From the NCBI GenBank assembly GCA_023055505.1, contig JALIRH010000006.1:22107105-22171104 (forward strand): a DNA stretch of 64,000 nucleotides, written 5' to 3'. The DNA is from Callipepla californica brunnescens (Eukaryota > Chordata > Aves > Galliformes > Odontophoridae). Position 1 is the stretch's first letter, and the number at the start of each line of letters is the position of its first letter. The position numbers were made by a program, and so were the translations under genes. Under the pieces are notes generated by a model that saw nothing but the letters and a program-made list of their open reading frames with translations, was not told the DNA's origin and searched no databases. Positions 36,179-47,362 of the stretch are shown piece after piece.

Positions 36179-39100
36179 TTAGTGTCATTTCTGTTTCTCA
36201 CTATCCTCTTCATTGTGACAGTAAATTAATACAGCTCAGCTTCTACTCTGGTAAGCCTTTTCCATAAGAGCAAGGTTTTAGAATTCCAGTGCTTAACATT
36301 CACAGTGAAATATTCTACAGTGTTACAAATGTAGTGGAAATCTAGTATGAAATGCAAAAAAGTATGTCTGTGCAATGTCCTGATAAGAATGTACAAGCAG
36401 AGAGGAGTCAGAGAATTTGAAATGATGATTCTCACAGGAATTTTAACATAGTCCCCTTTTACCTTACAGAGAATTTTCTAACACTTCCTTTGGCAGATAT
36501 TTTCTAGCTTATGTGCAGCATGGATGTTGCATTTGCCATGGAAATCATAACTTTGAATTGCTTTACTTTTTGGTGAATGTGAATTTCTTAAGCTGACGTA
36601 ATGAAAGTGTTCTTTTAGGGTGCTTTACATCCTTTAAAATAACTGCACCTGTGTTTGCCATAAAGTATACTTGTAAGGTTTGATCACAAATGCTGTAAAG
36701 ACAAGGAAATTGTTGTGATTATGTTACATGTAATTGCTTTCCTAGGATACATTTTCTATGTATTAAGAACCTAATGCAATACTCTGGCTGTTGACTTAGC
36801 AGAGCTGGATGAGTACCTGAAGCCTTGACTTAAATAAGAGTTGTTATTATAATATAGTGCTCCAATTAGATGTAGCCACAAAGTATGGTCTGTACTGACT
36901 TATTTTACAAAATATGTTTTCATGTGATAAAGAGTTGTTTCTTACCCATTACTTCTAAAGTCAGTCAAGTATGAACTCTTCCCCTCTGATTACTTATATA
37001 TACAATTTGAAGCTCATCAGATAACTTTTTGGACTAGGCACTATGCAAACAATGACAAGGACATTTTCTTTAAAGCACAAATGACATTTTTTCATGAAAA
37101 TAGCCACATTTTACTTTATTCATCATGAAAGGTGGTGAATCTGAACTGAGCACAGAAATGAATAAAATCAAGCTCAGATGATATTTTTGCTTTAGAAAAG
37201 CAAAAAAGAAGAACTCAAAATAGGATTTGGCACAAAATTGCCTCTATGCTTATATTTGCTCTTCAGTTTGCTATAAAAAATGACCTTTTCAATGTTTTCT
37301 CCTTGGGAGGAGGCTCTTATCTTCTGTTTCATTTCCAAAGGAGATTAGAGCATTAATATAATGCATTCTTCCCCTAAGAGAAGCCAACATCAAGACCAAT
37401 TTCTTCTTTCACCAATCAATATGGTGGTACCATGTACCAGCTGGACAAAGGGAGAATCAAATATATTCTTAGCTCCTCAGGATAGATATCTCAGTGAAGA
37501 AATGGAAAGTAGGCTGTAGAGTCCATTCTAATAACTCCAAGGTACAGGTTCCCAGTAGAAGTTGTTATTGGATGCTCTTGTTTCTCAAGGGCTCTATCCC
37601 ACTACAGTACAAATGGATAACCCAGTGATATTCTGGTTTAATGATCTGCCTTCAGCCCCTCTGAAGAAAGATAGCTTGATCCTATACAAATCATACATGA
37701 TGAAAGAATGGTAGAATTGAAGTAATGAAAGAGGAGGACAAGACAATGTTGGACTTTTCTTCTTAGACCAAGACAAAGTCGAAAAGAGATAATGAAATAT
37801 CAGTGTACTATACTATACTTCTGCTAATGTTGTTGAATGTCACAAGCAGGCAAGGCAGACTGTTCTCAAATGCTCTGCTAAGGGAGGGATAGGAAAGAGG
37901 TGTTTTTCTTTTTAATTTTTATTTTTAGTTTGCTTGTAATTTTTAATGCATTCTCAGATGTTACTGATTGGTAGTTGACATAATTTATGGTAACACAAGA
38001 GTTGAAGTTGGAACTGCTATACTTTTATACTCAAAACCTACTCTGGAGAATTAATACCTTAGTAACTATTGAAAAAAGTTGAAATGTTCTCTGTGAAGAG
38101 GTTTTTCCTTGACTGTATAGTTAGAATTGGAATCATTTGGCATTTCTCAAATTTGCTTTTAAGGTATGGATATGACTTTTCAGTCATAATCCTTTATCAG
38201 ATATGTCAACTTCAAAAATTCTGTTTGACCTTAAAGACAGATTTAATATTTTGGATATGTTTTTCTTACTTTTACAAAACTAGGAAAATAAAAAAATCTT
38301 GCAAGGGAGTTTTCATAGCAACAGCCTGCAAATAAAAATAGGCCATAATAGAGAAATATGCCTTGGCTTTCCGAAGCTTCTTGTTTACAAAATACTTTAG
38401 AATTAAACTAACGGTTAACAGAGGTAAAAGTAAGCTTTGCCTATCCCAATGCAAAGCATATTGAAATAGACTTTATGGAGAAATTTTCTGTGGGGTCCTG
38501 GTAGCATGAACGAGACCTTCCCTCACAGACTAGAAAGCATTAGTGTGCTCCTGTGTAGCTCCTATTTTATGTTCTCAGGTCTGCACCAATCTTTGAACCT
38601 TAACTCTCCAATGTCTCTACCTTTTGTTTTGAGAAAACAATGCAACAGAAAGACAAATATGTGGTCTTTATGATCAAAGGTATTCCACCTCTCTAAATAA
38701 AGCACTTTATTTGCTTTATTGACACCAAAGTAATGTTGTAATGCCATAATTCTCTGAAAAAATAAAGATTATTTCTTCATGTGGAATTTGGGACATTAGA
38801 CATTAAGCCTATATATTTCTGCTGATAGTTACTGCCACGTCATCTGCTTCTGCGCACTTTAGTCATTTTATTCTACTATTGAAACAGCTCTGTCTGTGAT
38901 CTTTCAGTTACGGTGCAGTGTATTCTGCTACATAAAGCAACTGTCGTTGCAGATCATAAGATGTCCAGCCTGTATAACTTTTTTTTATCAGAGTTAGAGG
39001 TACACCTAGATCTGTAACCTCTGCCCATACAGAGAGTGACCAAAAGCAGTTGCATAGAAAAAAATCTAAAACATGCTGAAATGCCTCTTCACAATACACC

Positions 39101-42100
39101 TTCAGTTTCTGAACAATTTTGAGTTAACAGATATTCTCTGACAGAGGATTACTGATAAGATTTATGATAGAGGTAAGACAAGTGACGTGAATGATTCTTA
39201 CTCATAGACGAGGAGATGATGAAGAATTGACCAAAAACTCTGACTCAACAGAAAATCATTTAAATCGTTTGTGGTACATGAGATTTGAGATGATGAAAAT
39301 TTTGTATTTATCCCGCATTTTCTCTATTACATACAAGAAATAGTCTAATAAGGAAGATTTTTAAAAAATGTTTCTAAAAAAATTCAGTCATTTTGTATTT
39401 TGTCAGTGAGTTTCAAGAGGTATAACACTCCAAAATTAATTCTTTATCTTTATTTCCATTGGTTGCCTATTTAAGATATCAAACAGATTCCTGTTTAGTA
39501 ACCTATGTTGACCATATCACTACAACTGGCCCACTGTCATTCTGCCAACGCAATGCACCATTTGGAAAAATCTGGGAATATGGACATTTCAACTGCTGGC
39601 TTGGCTAGAAAAGAAGTCCCCTCTCTTGAAAGTTCCAAGTGCTTCAGTCTGCTTTATCGACTAAAATCGACACCTTTACTGTGTAATACTGCATTTAAAT
39701 ATTAAGGTCCATCTTTACAAGATTTCTCATCCAAGATAATACTGCCAGGTGTTAAAATGTGTGCTTGTAGTGTTCTTGGAAAATGAGCTTTTGAAAACCT
39801 TGGCACTTAAAAGGATCTCTGTTGTTGAGTATGTTTGGAGGATTAATATACATGCATATGAAAAAGGAGCCAAACAAATGAGTAGGAAGTAAATATTTGG
39901 AAATAGAGAAAACACAAAATATTCTCTATTTAATTTCAATATTCTACCTTCTAAAAACTGGGATAATTAAAGGAAGGAAAACTTTTTTTTTTTCTTTTGC
40001 AAGAGGAAGAGTTTGTTTTGTAAGATGCTGATGTTTTGCACAAATGAGAAAATAACAACTTGTCTGCCCTGAAAACTTTCATTGACACTGGCTTGATGGT
40101 GATCAAGTGGTAGTGGGCTAGCATTCACTAATTTTGAATATGTTATTTCAGTTCTTCCCTGTCTTAGCTCTGGCAGTATTTTCCATATTAAAGCCTTGGG
40201 ATTTTGTCATCTGCAGTAAAACAAGGAAAGGTCTTACTGCTTGCTACAGCTGTGTGCTGCTCTTCATTTTCCCTCAAGCCTTGTATTTTCACTTTTGAAA
40301 CTTGAGTTCATAGCTATGCTAAGAAGTTGTATATGTTATGTTGTGGAATGGTACTTGACATCCCGTTGAAGAGTTGATGTGTGGCTCGTAGAAGCCTAAT
40401 AGCTTCCTGTGCCAGGAAGAGGAAGTGTCTAGTTTACACACTCTTGCTTTCTCAGGGTGTTGCCACTGCAGATTGTCTAGGTTTTACTCTTAGGCAACTG
40501 AATCTGACTGCTGAAACATCAAAAAGTCCTTATGCTCAAACTATTGACAATTTTTGGCAGAACAATTCAGGGTTGGAAAAGTACTGACATTCCAGTCTTC
40601 AGAAGCAGTCAATTTCTACCTCTTTAAGGATCCTCATTTCTGGAAAGAAAAGCTGTACTTGTATGAAGGAAGCACCGTTATTTGAAGCTTTCTGAACTTA
40701 CGACACTCTCTTGGACTCCCCTGCATGTATGTCATTCTGGGGGTTTGGCAGCAGCTCATATCTTTGAGACAGGGGAAAGACTGTCAATGTTAATCATTGA
40801 CTGGTGTGAATATGTGTTTGGTTCTGGAAGACCTGAACTTCTGCCAGAAATTACAAGCATCTAGTAGCCCCTTGGCTAGTGTAAACACTTTCAGCTACTA
40901 ATTAGGAGTAGCTTCTCTCTTTCATGCTCTGAGGAGAACAGAACTGCCTGTAAAAGCAGTGCTTCCTCTAAGGCAGTAGTGTTGTGTTCAGGTTATGTTA
41001 GACTGGAGCAAAGAAAAGGGTGGTTTTCCTCTTACTTCCACTCTTTCTGCTTGTTGTGTTGGAAACTGAGTTTTCTTTGAGTTAGTAAACTGATGTGATT
41101 CTATATGGCTCCATTTAGTATTAGAATTTATGAAAATGAGGGAATAGCAATGTACAACCATGGGAAAGCAGATTGGATTAAGCCATTTTAAAACGACACT
41201 TTCAGACCTTGTGGTCCCTTCTGAATAATCTCTTGTCTCTCAAGGGACACCCAATTTGCCATTTTAAAGTATAGTCAGGGAAGAGGAAGAAGTGGATGTG
41301 GCAAGATGAAAGAGAATAATACAAAAGGTGTTCAGAAGGCATGGGTGGTGTAATGTCTCCTTGAGAACTGCTTGTAGAATTAGTTTGAACTTGAGACTGT
41401 CTTGTGGAAACTCACTTCCAAAATCCTCTTAAATTAGTCTGGTGCATAAGTGTTACTTATTATTTTGCAGGCAATGCAAGTGATGTGGTTCTTGTGCTTC
41501 CTTATGTTCTCCTTTAACCAAATAGTGACTTGTATTAGATAATTACTACAAGATCTGTTGCTGGTAAAAAGTAACTTCAGTTAGTCTATTTTTGGCAAGG
41601 TTGTGCACTCAGGTAATGTTAGTGAAACAGACTGCGCCATTCTAATGGCAGAGGATTTTTTTTTTTTTTTTTAGAAATAATATTTCTATAACCATGTAGT
41701 TTTGGCTTTGTGATTTTCCAGTCATTACTGGAAAGTGTTAAAGTGTCTTATCTCATGCTACAGAGGCTGACTTTGCATAGAATACTTGTCATTTGCTCAG
41801 TCTTTATTGCTGTTCATATTTAAACTAATGATGAATTGCTGTTTCAAAGTCTTCATCAGATTGTGCAGATATTTTCTTTGAGAATATACCCATTTATTCT
41901 CAGAGGACTGTCTGGATGGCTTAATTGATCTAATGTAGCACAATGGCACGTGTCAATCTACAGGCAGCCCTTTCTTAATACCTCACTTCTGTTCTCTTAA
42001 TTTGGCTTCAGAGAATGCTACATCACAATGAATGAGCAATAAGTACCATACTTCCTGATTGTATAGATGAATTGATTAATTCACTGCATTTGTTAGGGCC

Positions 42101-42138
42101 TCAGAATCTTTCACACAATTTAGAAAGAAGCATATTTA

Positions 42139-42144
42139 TCTTTT

Positions 42145-42219
<75 letters not shown>

Positions 42220-42422
42220 CTTCTCTTCTCTTCTCTTCTCTTCTCTTCTCTTCTCTTCTCTTCTCTTCTCTTCTCTTCTCTTCTCTTCTCTTCTCTTCTC
42301 TTCTCTTCTCTTCTCTTCTCTTCTCTTCTCTTCTCTTCTCTTCTCTTCTCTTCTTTTCCTTCTTTTTCCTTCTTTTCTTTCCTTCTTTCCTTCTTTCCTT
42401 CTTTCCTTCTTCTTTCTTCTTT
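42139..42422 (+). repeat. Compound polypyrimidine satellite: (TTTC)19, (TTCTC)27, mixed CTTTCCTT
   Basis: All 284 nt are C or T on the plus strand without one purine. Three blocks follow each other: TTTC tetranucleotides (42143-42218, 19 copies), TTCTC pentanucleotides (42216-42350, 27 copies), and a variable block with four CTTTCCTT octamers (42377-42408). Such mirror-symmetric homopurine-homopyrimidine DNA can form intramolecular triplex (H-DNA), stall polymerases and vary in length. The open frames across it on both strands (Phe/Leu/Ser and Lys/Arg/Glu repeats) are artefacts. Confidence 0.98.
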
Positions 42423-43741
42423 GCATTTACTAAGCAGTTCAGGATAATTTTAGTGACTGCAGGTATGTCTATTTTCATGTCACTGCTCGTGGCCATTGAA
42501 TTAATATAAAAGTGGTTTTCAGGTTTTTACATGTCATAAGTTTCTGCCCTGTGCGTATTTGTTGGATTCAGCTTGTTCTATGGCCTTTTGTTTTACTTTG
42601 AATAAATAGGGATCACAGTGATTCTTCTGATGGAAGCTTTAGTTCTGTTTCAAGTTATAGTGAAATCACCTTTTTTTTTTTCAAGCTATTTTTGAAAACT
42701 GATTTAGGAAGGAAATGAGGAAATAAACCTTGGTATTGAGCCAGAATCAGGGTATGTATGCTGACCAGGCTCAGTTAACTGGAGCTGTTTTGTGGCTTTC
42801 AGAAAATTTGGATCTGTAATAGAGGATAAATCTTGTAAGTAGTAACCAGTTGAGATAGTTGGTAGAACGCAAAGCTAAATTTTGCTGGTTCATGAAAACA
42901 TTGAGTATGAGGTTTTTCAGAGTAGTAGTTTAAATTGCCTTTTTTTTTTTTTCCCCTCATGAATTCCCTGAATGGATTTCTCGCCTGTTGTCTTCTGTAA
43001 TCTGCTGTTTCTTCTATCAGGTAACATGCTCTCTATACTTAGAGTTGTGGATGATACAGGCTAGCGTCCTTCCACCTGAGATAAAGGTTCTTGTTTGTAG
43101 GTCATTCCTGGATGAATGAGGGAAATGTTGTACCATAAATCTGCTTCAAAGTCTAATGAGACTTCTGGACTTGTTATCTAATCTCACTACTTTTCATTTT
43201 GACTACACAGATGGCTGAATAGTCTGGATTTATAATTTCCTCTAATTTGGTCAAATTTTGCATCCCTAGAAACCAGAACAGATTGCCCATTGCCCAGTTA
43301 TCTGGCTGTTTCTTCAATCTTTGTACTCCTATGCTCCAGTGGAGATCTTAGTGAAGGTTCTCATTCCAGCTGTGCTTCTGTCAATGAAGATGGCCTGCAG
43401 CACTATTTTTCTTGGCAGCATTTTGAGTTGTCCATGATTTTGCATTTGAGTATAAAGAAACTGTGTGTAGAATATTAGAATCTGTAACTCTTTCTTATAA
43501 AAGCAACTACAAAAATCCTGAATGAAAGAACCTTGTCAAATATTACACTAAAATGCTCTTAGTCAGAGTGACCTCTAATTCTTCACCCTTAAATTTGATT
43601 TGAGGAATATCTGTAGGTGGATTTTATCATTTGCAAATAATTGCAGCTACATTTTATAGCACTTAGCCTGATCACAGTTCCCACAGATCTATGGTGAACT
43701 GTGAGTTACAGGTTGCCTTTCTTCCATTATGGGGTCTGAGG
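42423..43741. other. Unique non-coding stretch
   Basis: Nothing assignable. T-runs are present near 42671 and 42940. The frame at 43290-43478 has no recognisable domain. Confidence 0.5.
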
Positions 43742-43800
43742 ATTTTTTATTATTATTATTGTTCATTTATTTATTTATTCATTCATTCATTTGTTTCTTC
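43742..43800. repeat. (TTA)n / (TTTA)n / (TTCA)n microsatellite
   Basis: Short consecutive blocks of TTA, TTTA and TTCA units, ending in TTTGTTTC. Simple sequence, about 80 bp upstream of the CR1 fragment that follows. Confidence 0.9.
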
Positions 43801-43879
43801 CTTCTGATGTATCTTGTACCAAAGAATTACACTTCTCAGGCATATTTTGATAAAATGGTACTTCTTAAAAACATCCTTG

Positions 43880-44130
43880 GCCTTAAATTTCACCAGGTTG
43901 AATATTTGGAAAAAAATTTTCTCAGAAAGAGGGAAGAATTTTTTTTCATCTCAGAAAGCCTTGGAATGGGCTGCCTGGGGAAAAGCTGGAGTCATTGTCC
44001 CTGGAGTATCCAAGAAATGTGTAGATGTTGCACTGGGGGACATAGTCAGCGGGCATGGTGAGGATGGGTTGTCTGGTGGATTAGATGATCTCAGTGAACT
44101 TTTCCAACCTTAATGATTCTATGATTGTAT
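43880..44130 (+). mobile_element. CR1 LINE 3' end, 5'-truncated
   Basis: Plus-strand CR1: a CACCAGGTTGAATATTTGG block, then 'tggaatgggctgcctgggg', 'gagtcattgtccctggagtatccaagaaa', 'gtagatgttgcactgggggacat', 'gggcatggtgaggatgggtt' and 'ttagatgatctcagtgaacttttccaacc'. It ends in the diagnostic octamer tail ATTCTATG-ATTGTAT at 44116-44130. About 250 nt of the 3' end survive: the very end of ORF2 and the short 3' UTR. The opposite orientation to the other four copies shows an independent insertion. The 5' edge is approximate because the first 40 nt match poorly. Confidence 0.93.
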
Positions 44131-45620
44131 ATAATACAAATTTACTGAAGATAAAATTTTTTGCAGTAAGATAAATATTTAGTAAGCCTGATGTAGAAGG
44201 TTACTTTTCTAAGGGGTGGAAGTTCTGCTTAAGAGCAGCAAGATGAGTGGAGAGACTGCTGTTACATAGAGCTACTATCTCATAGTACATTTATGTGGTG
44301 AGAACATGAAAAGGAACTGAAAGTGAGTCTTCGTGGCTGAGAAATTTCCTCCTCAGGATATCAGCTCTTCTGGATGTTGGACTCTTACTCATTTCCACCA
44401 CACTTTGGAAAGTGACATGTTCCATAAATGTTCGCAAGCTACTGTCTCCAATCTTCTACATTTTTCAGCTATGTTTGAATTGAAAGACTTGGATAACAGT
44501 AATAGGGAAAATACTGAAGAACTGTGTGGATGTATTGGAAGGCTGAGAAGAAATCAGGAAGAAAATCAAGAGAAAAACCTGGAAGTAGTTCCACACATTT
44601 TAATTAATCTTTCCTCTGATGCTCAGTCTGAGATCTTAGGGCTATAAGGCCTAAGGGCTATATATAATCATGAATTGAGCAAACTGCATTGGATACATAG
44701 AAGCTGATACATGTTGGTGTAAAACTCTTTGCCCTGGGCAGTCAGTATACTGCTAAATCAACAGGGATCGTGATTACATTTCAATGTACTTTTATTCTAT
44801 AGCTGACAGTTAAAATTTGGTTTGTTTCTGAAAGAACAATTCCAAGTGTTTAATGATAACAGTGTTTATTGGAATACCCTTTTTTTTTTTTTAATTCTAG
44901 CAATTATAGGTTATTGAATGAGTTAAAGAATTTAAGATACCATATTTTTATTTTAATGTAAGACTGAAAACTCTGATTAACTGTGCACAGAACAGGCTAT
45001 TTTTCAGGAAGAAGTCAGGGTACATTTTGTGCCCTGCAGTGTGTCTAGGAGGTTGTGGAATTTTGCTTGTTTTCATCAGTGTTGTCTTTAATGGTAAGTG
45101 ATACTTTTTTATTACACTTGTTTGTGGCTCATCTGGATTTTCAAAATTGAGTAAGGAGTGATTTTGATACTAGGAATTTTGTAGAATCTCCTTCGCAATT
45201 GTTTTCTCTTCAAGCAAATTTACTACAATGGCACTCACTTAAGGTGGCTTCCTTGTCCAAGGACATTAGCTTTAGGTATCTTAATTCATCTCGTCTTTAC
45301 TGATTGGAGCATGAAACCTTAGTGCCACAACTTTTCCAAAATAATAACATCTGAAAGTAACAAGGCAGAAACAAGGCAGAAAATGATGATTATGGATGCT
45401 ACCCAAAATATTTTGATCCTACTACAACAATTTGTCTCTTGCCCTCTCTTCCCTGTCTGTCAAATCCAGACAAGGAATACTCACAAGTTCCTTGGTGCTT
45501 GATTTGTTGTATCACACAGAGTTCATTTCCATTGATAGTCATATACTATATTTGAAGTAGTCACAACTAATACTTAGTATTTATCAGTAATATGACTGAT
45601 ATGACTTTTACCAAATTAGG
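44131..45620. other. Unique stretch between two CR1 fragments
   Basis: No repeat or gene was recognised. A T-run lies near 44880. An 11-bp tandem repeat (ACAAGGCAGAA twice) is at about 45359-45380. A 28-codon hydrophobic open frame at 45008-45092 sits between TTTTCAG and a GTAAGT donor but is too short to call. The 104-codon frame at 44333-44647 begins at GTG and shows no domain. Confidence 0.45.
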
Positions 45621-45730
45621 GAATCATAGAATCCTTCGAGTTGGAACGGACCTTTAAAGATCATCTAGTCCATCTCCCCTGCAATGAATAGGGTCATCCA
45701 CAGCTAGATCACATTGCTCAGAGCCTGTTC
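45621..45730 (-). mobile_element. Short, fairly well preserved CR1 LINE 3' fragment
   Basis: The plus strand reads GAATCATAGAATCCTTCGAGTTGG, then 'acctttaaagatcatctagtcca', 'ctcccctgcaatgaatagggtca' and 'acagctagatcacattgctcagagcctg', close to the antisense 3' end of chicken-type CR1 subfamilies with few mismatches. Only about 110 nt remain, a severe 5' truncation. This is probably among the younger insertions of the window. Confidence 0.93.
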
Positions 45731-45804
45731 TAGTTTGGTGAGTAATAATGCATAAATTAAGAATTTGTTTAGAATGATCTTTGTATGGCATTTGCTGTGG
45801 AATG

Positions 45805-45843
45805 TACAGCCTACTCCACCTATCTGTGGTGGAGTAGGCTGTA
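45805..45843. repeat. Perfect 16-bp inverted repeat with 7-nt loop
   Basis: TACAGCCTACTCCACC (45805-45820) is exactly reverse-complementary to GGTGGAGTAGGCTGTA (45828-45843), with TATCTGT between. As RNA the stem grows to 19 bp when two G-U pairs and one A-U pair outside are counted. It lies about 75 bp beyond the preceding CR1 fragment. It is shorter than a normal pre-miRNA. Possible origins are a template-switch (snap-back) mutation, a transposon terminus, or a small structured RNA. Confidence 0.9.
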
Positions 45844-46828
45844 TGTGACAAGGAGTTAACTGGAATTAGAATATTTTTGTATTTTGTTTTATTTTAAAGG
45901 GGAGTAAGACTCCCAGAGTCTTGAGGAGAGGCCTGGTCAATCATGCAAGGCATTCAGATACTGGCACACTTTGTGTATGTGGGGAAAATGTTGATATTTT
46001 GTAAGGATTAATATTGTATTCAATTGTATTGCGGTGTTTTATGCTAGTGTTCTTGTAGCCTGTAGCTAAGATGCTTTACGGTGTGCCAGGTGATGTTGAT
46101 TGTATATTAAAAAATCTGTTAGGATCTGTTTGACATTATTGCATCTTAACATATGATTAACACAGTTGCACTAGCTTTTCATGCATGTATAGCTTGTAAT
46201 GGCAAATATCGACTGCAGTTCCCAGTTCTGCATTCCATTGTAGTTGGGTGTCAATACTTGAACTACTTTTCTTCTGTCTAATCTTTTTCCTTGTCAGTTA
46301 CTTCTCCCTATTAGAACTATTCTGTGTGATTCCTTAGAAAATGTAAATATCTTTGTAAAAACAAAAGAGATACACAAATACATACAAGCATAGTATGGTG
46401 ACACTGCTTATGTATTGATTTTGGCAAAACCACATGCCAGTTGGGGGAAGGCAAAGGCTAATATTCAACAGATGGCAAAGCCCTAAATCCTATAATAATG
46501 ACTGCAGTTATTTTCATTACTGTCATCTGATGACACACACAATAGCTGAAAAAGACTTAAACTGGGTAATCACAGAAAATATACTCAAGAGGACCAGATG
46601 CACTTCAAGCTATCACAGTTTTGATGGATGTTCAGTCTGAGTGTTACTTCTGTCTATATTCCAGGTATATTTACAGCTGAGGACTAGAAGACACATTGTT
46701 TGCTGTCATACACTGGGCTAACATTTCTTCTTTCTGCAATAACCAGTAACAAAAATTAAAAACTGGCATATATTGCACATAGCAAAATTAATTTATATTG
46801 TTCATATGTCTGTGTACTGTTAGCAAAT
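45844..46828. other. Unique stretch between hairpin and mariner-like element
   Basis: No coding or repeat match is certain. The first 300 nt (about 45850-46150) have an LTR-like texture but no defined ends were found. The frame at 46434-46640 has no domain. Confidence 0.4.
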
Positions 46829-47362
46829 ATAAAAGGTTGCTCCAGAAGTAATGCCTCCACTGTAATATTATTTGATAGAGCAAATTCTGAGCTACAAAAC
46901 ACCATTTTTCAACATAGCCACTACTGGTAGCTATGCATTTTCACATCTTGAACAAGAACATGCATGCCACACTTGTAAAAATCTGCATGGCTGTTCAGAA
47001 TATGGCTTGTCTTTTACATCACTGTCACCACTGCTGAAAAGCATTACCCACCACCTACCTCATTTTGCTGTCATCCACTCTTTGGTCTCCATAAACATTC
47101 AACAATCATTGATGAATGTCAGTGGGTACATTTTTTTCTGTGTCGAGAAATTCACTTCCATACCTTTACTTCATACGCACTCCCATGTCAGATGCCATAC
47201 TGTCAGGCTGCCCCTCTGCTTCCATCTGTTACACAGCAGCAACATGTAACGGAATATGTGTGGGAAGGTTCAACCTCTGCTGCCATGCCACCAACATTTG
47301 CTTTTGATGTTGTGGGGCATCATAATAAAAAAGGAGGCATTATTTTCATTGCAACCATTGTA
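46829..47362. mobile_element. Non-autonomous mariner-type DNA transposon (Galluhop/Mariner1_GG-like)
   Basis: Imperfect terminal inverted repeats bound the element: GGTTGCTCCAGAAGTAATGCCTCC at the left (46835-46858) and its counterpart GGAGGCATTATTTTCATTGCAACC at the right (47333-47356), 18 of 24 positions matching, with TA at both edges as expected for mariner target sites. Next to the left repeat, 'tttgatagagcaaattctgagctacaaaacaccatttttcaacatagcc' and 'tagctatgcattttc' match the Galluhop mariner known from chicken (family knowledge, recalled). At about 530 bp it is far shorter than a full mariner (about 1.3 kb) and holds no transposase frame; the 125-codon plus frame inside starts at TTG and is meaningless. 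It would have been mobilised in trans by Galluhop transposase. Confidence 0.85.

Larger units (their letters stand above)
30067..42138. other. Long unique non-coding stretch with a GC-rich patch
   Basis: The first part (about 30120-30310) is markedly GC-richer than the rest of the window and has no recognised identity. After that the DNA is AT-rich and unique. Items seen: a T-rich tract at about 32407-32436; a 15-bp tandem duplication at 31623-31652; a CpG-bearing segment at 35954-36116 (listed separately); and a T17 run at 41656-41672. No repeat family was recognised over these 12 kb, which is long even for a bird. Confidence 0.45.

Noticed and set aside
42072..42509. 145-codon plus frame and 131/96-codon minus frames
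   Set aside because: They are translations of the polypyrimidine satellite (Phe/Leu/Ser and Lys/Arg/Glu repeats), not genes.
45008..45092. Hydrophobic 28-codon segment between TTTTCAG and GTAAGT
   Set aside because: Very short, other frame stops, and an equally good chance explanation; mentioned only within the stretch entry.
46872..47249. 125-codon plus-strand frame
   Set aside because: Lies inside the non-autonomous mariner-like element, begins at TTG, and shows no transposase motif.
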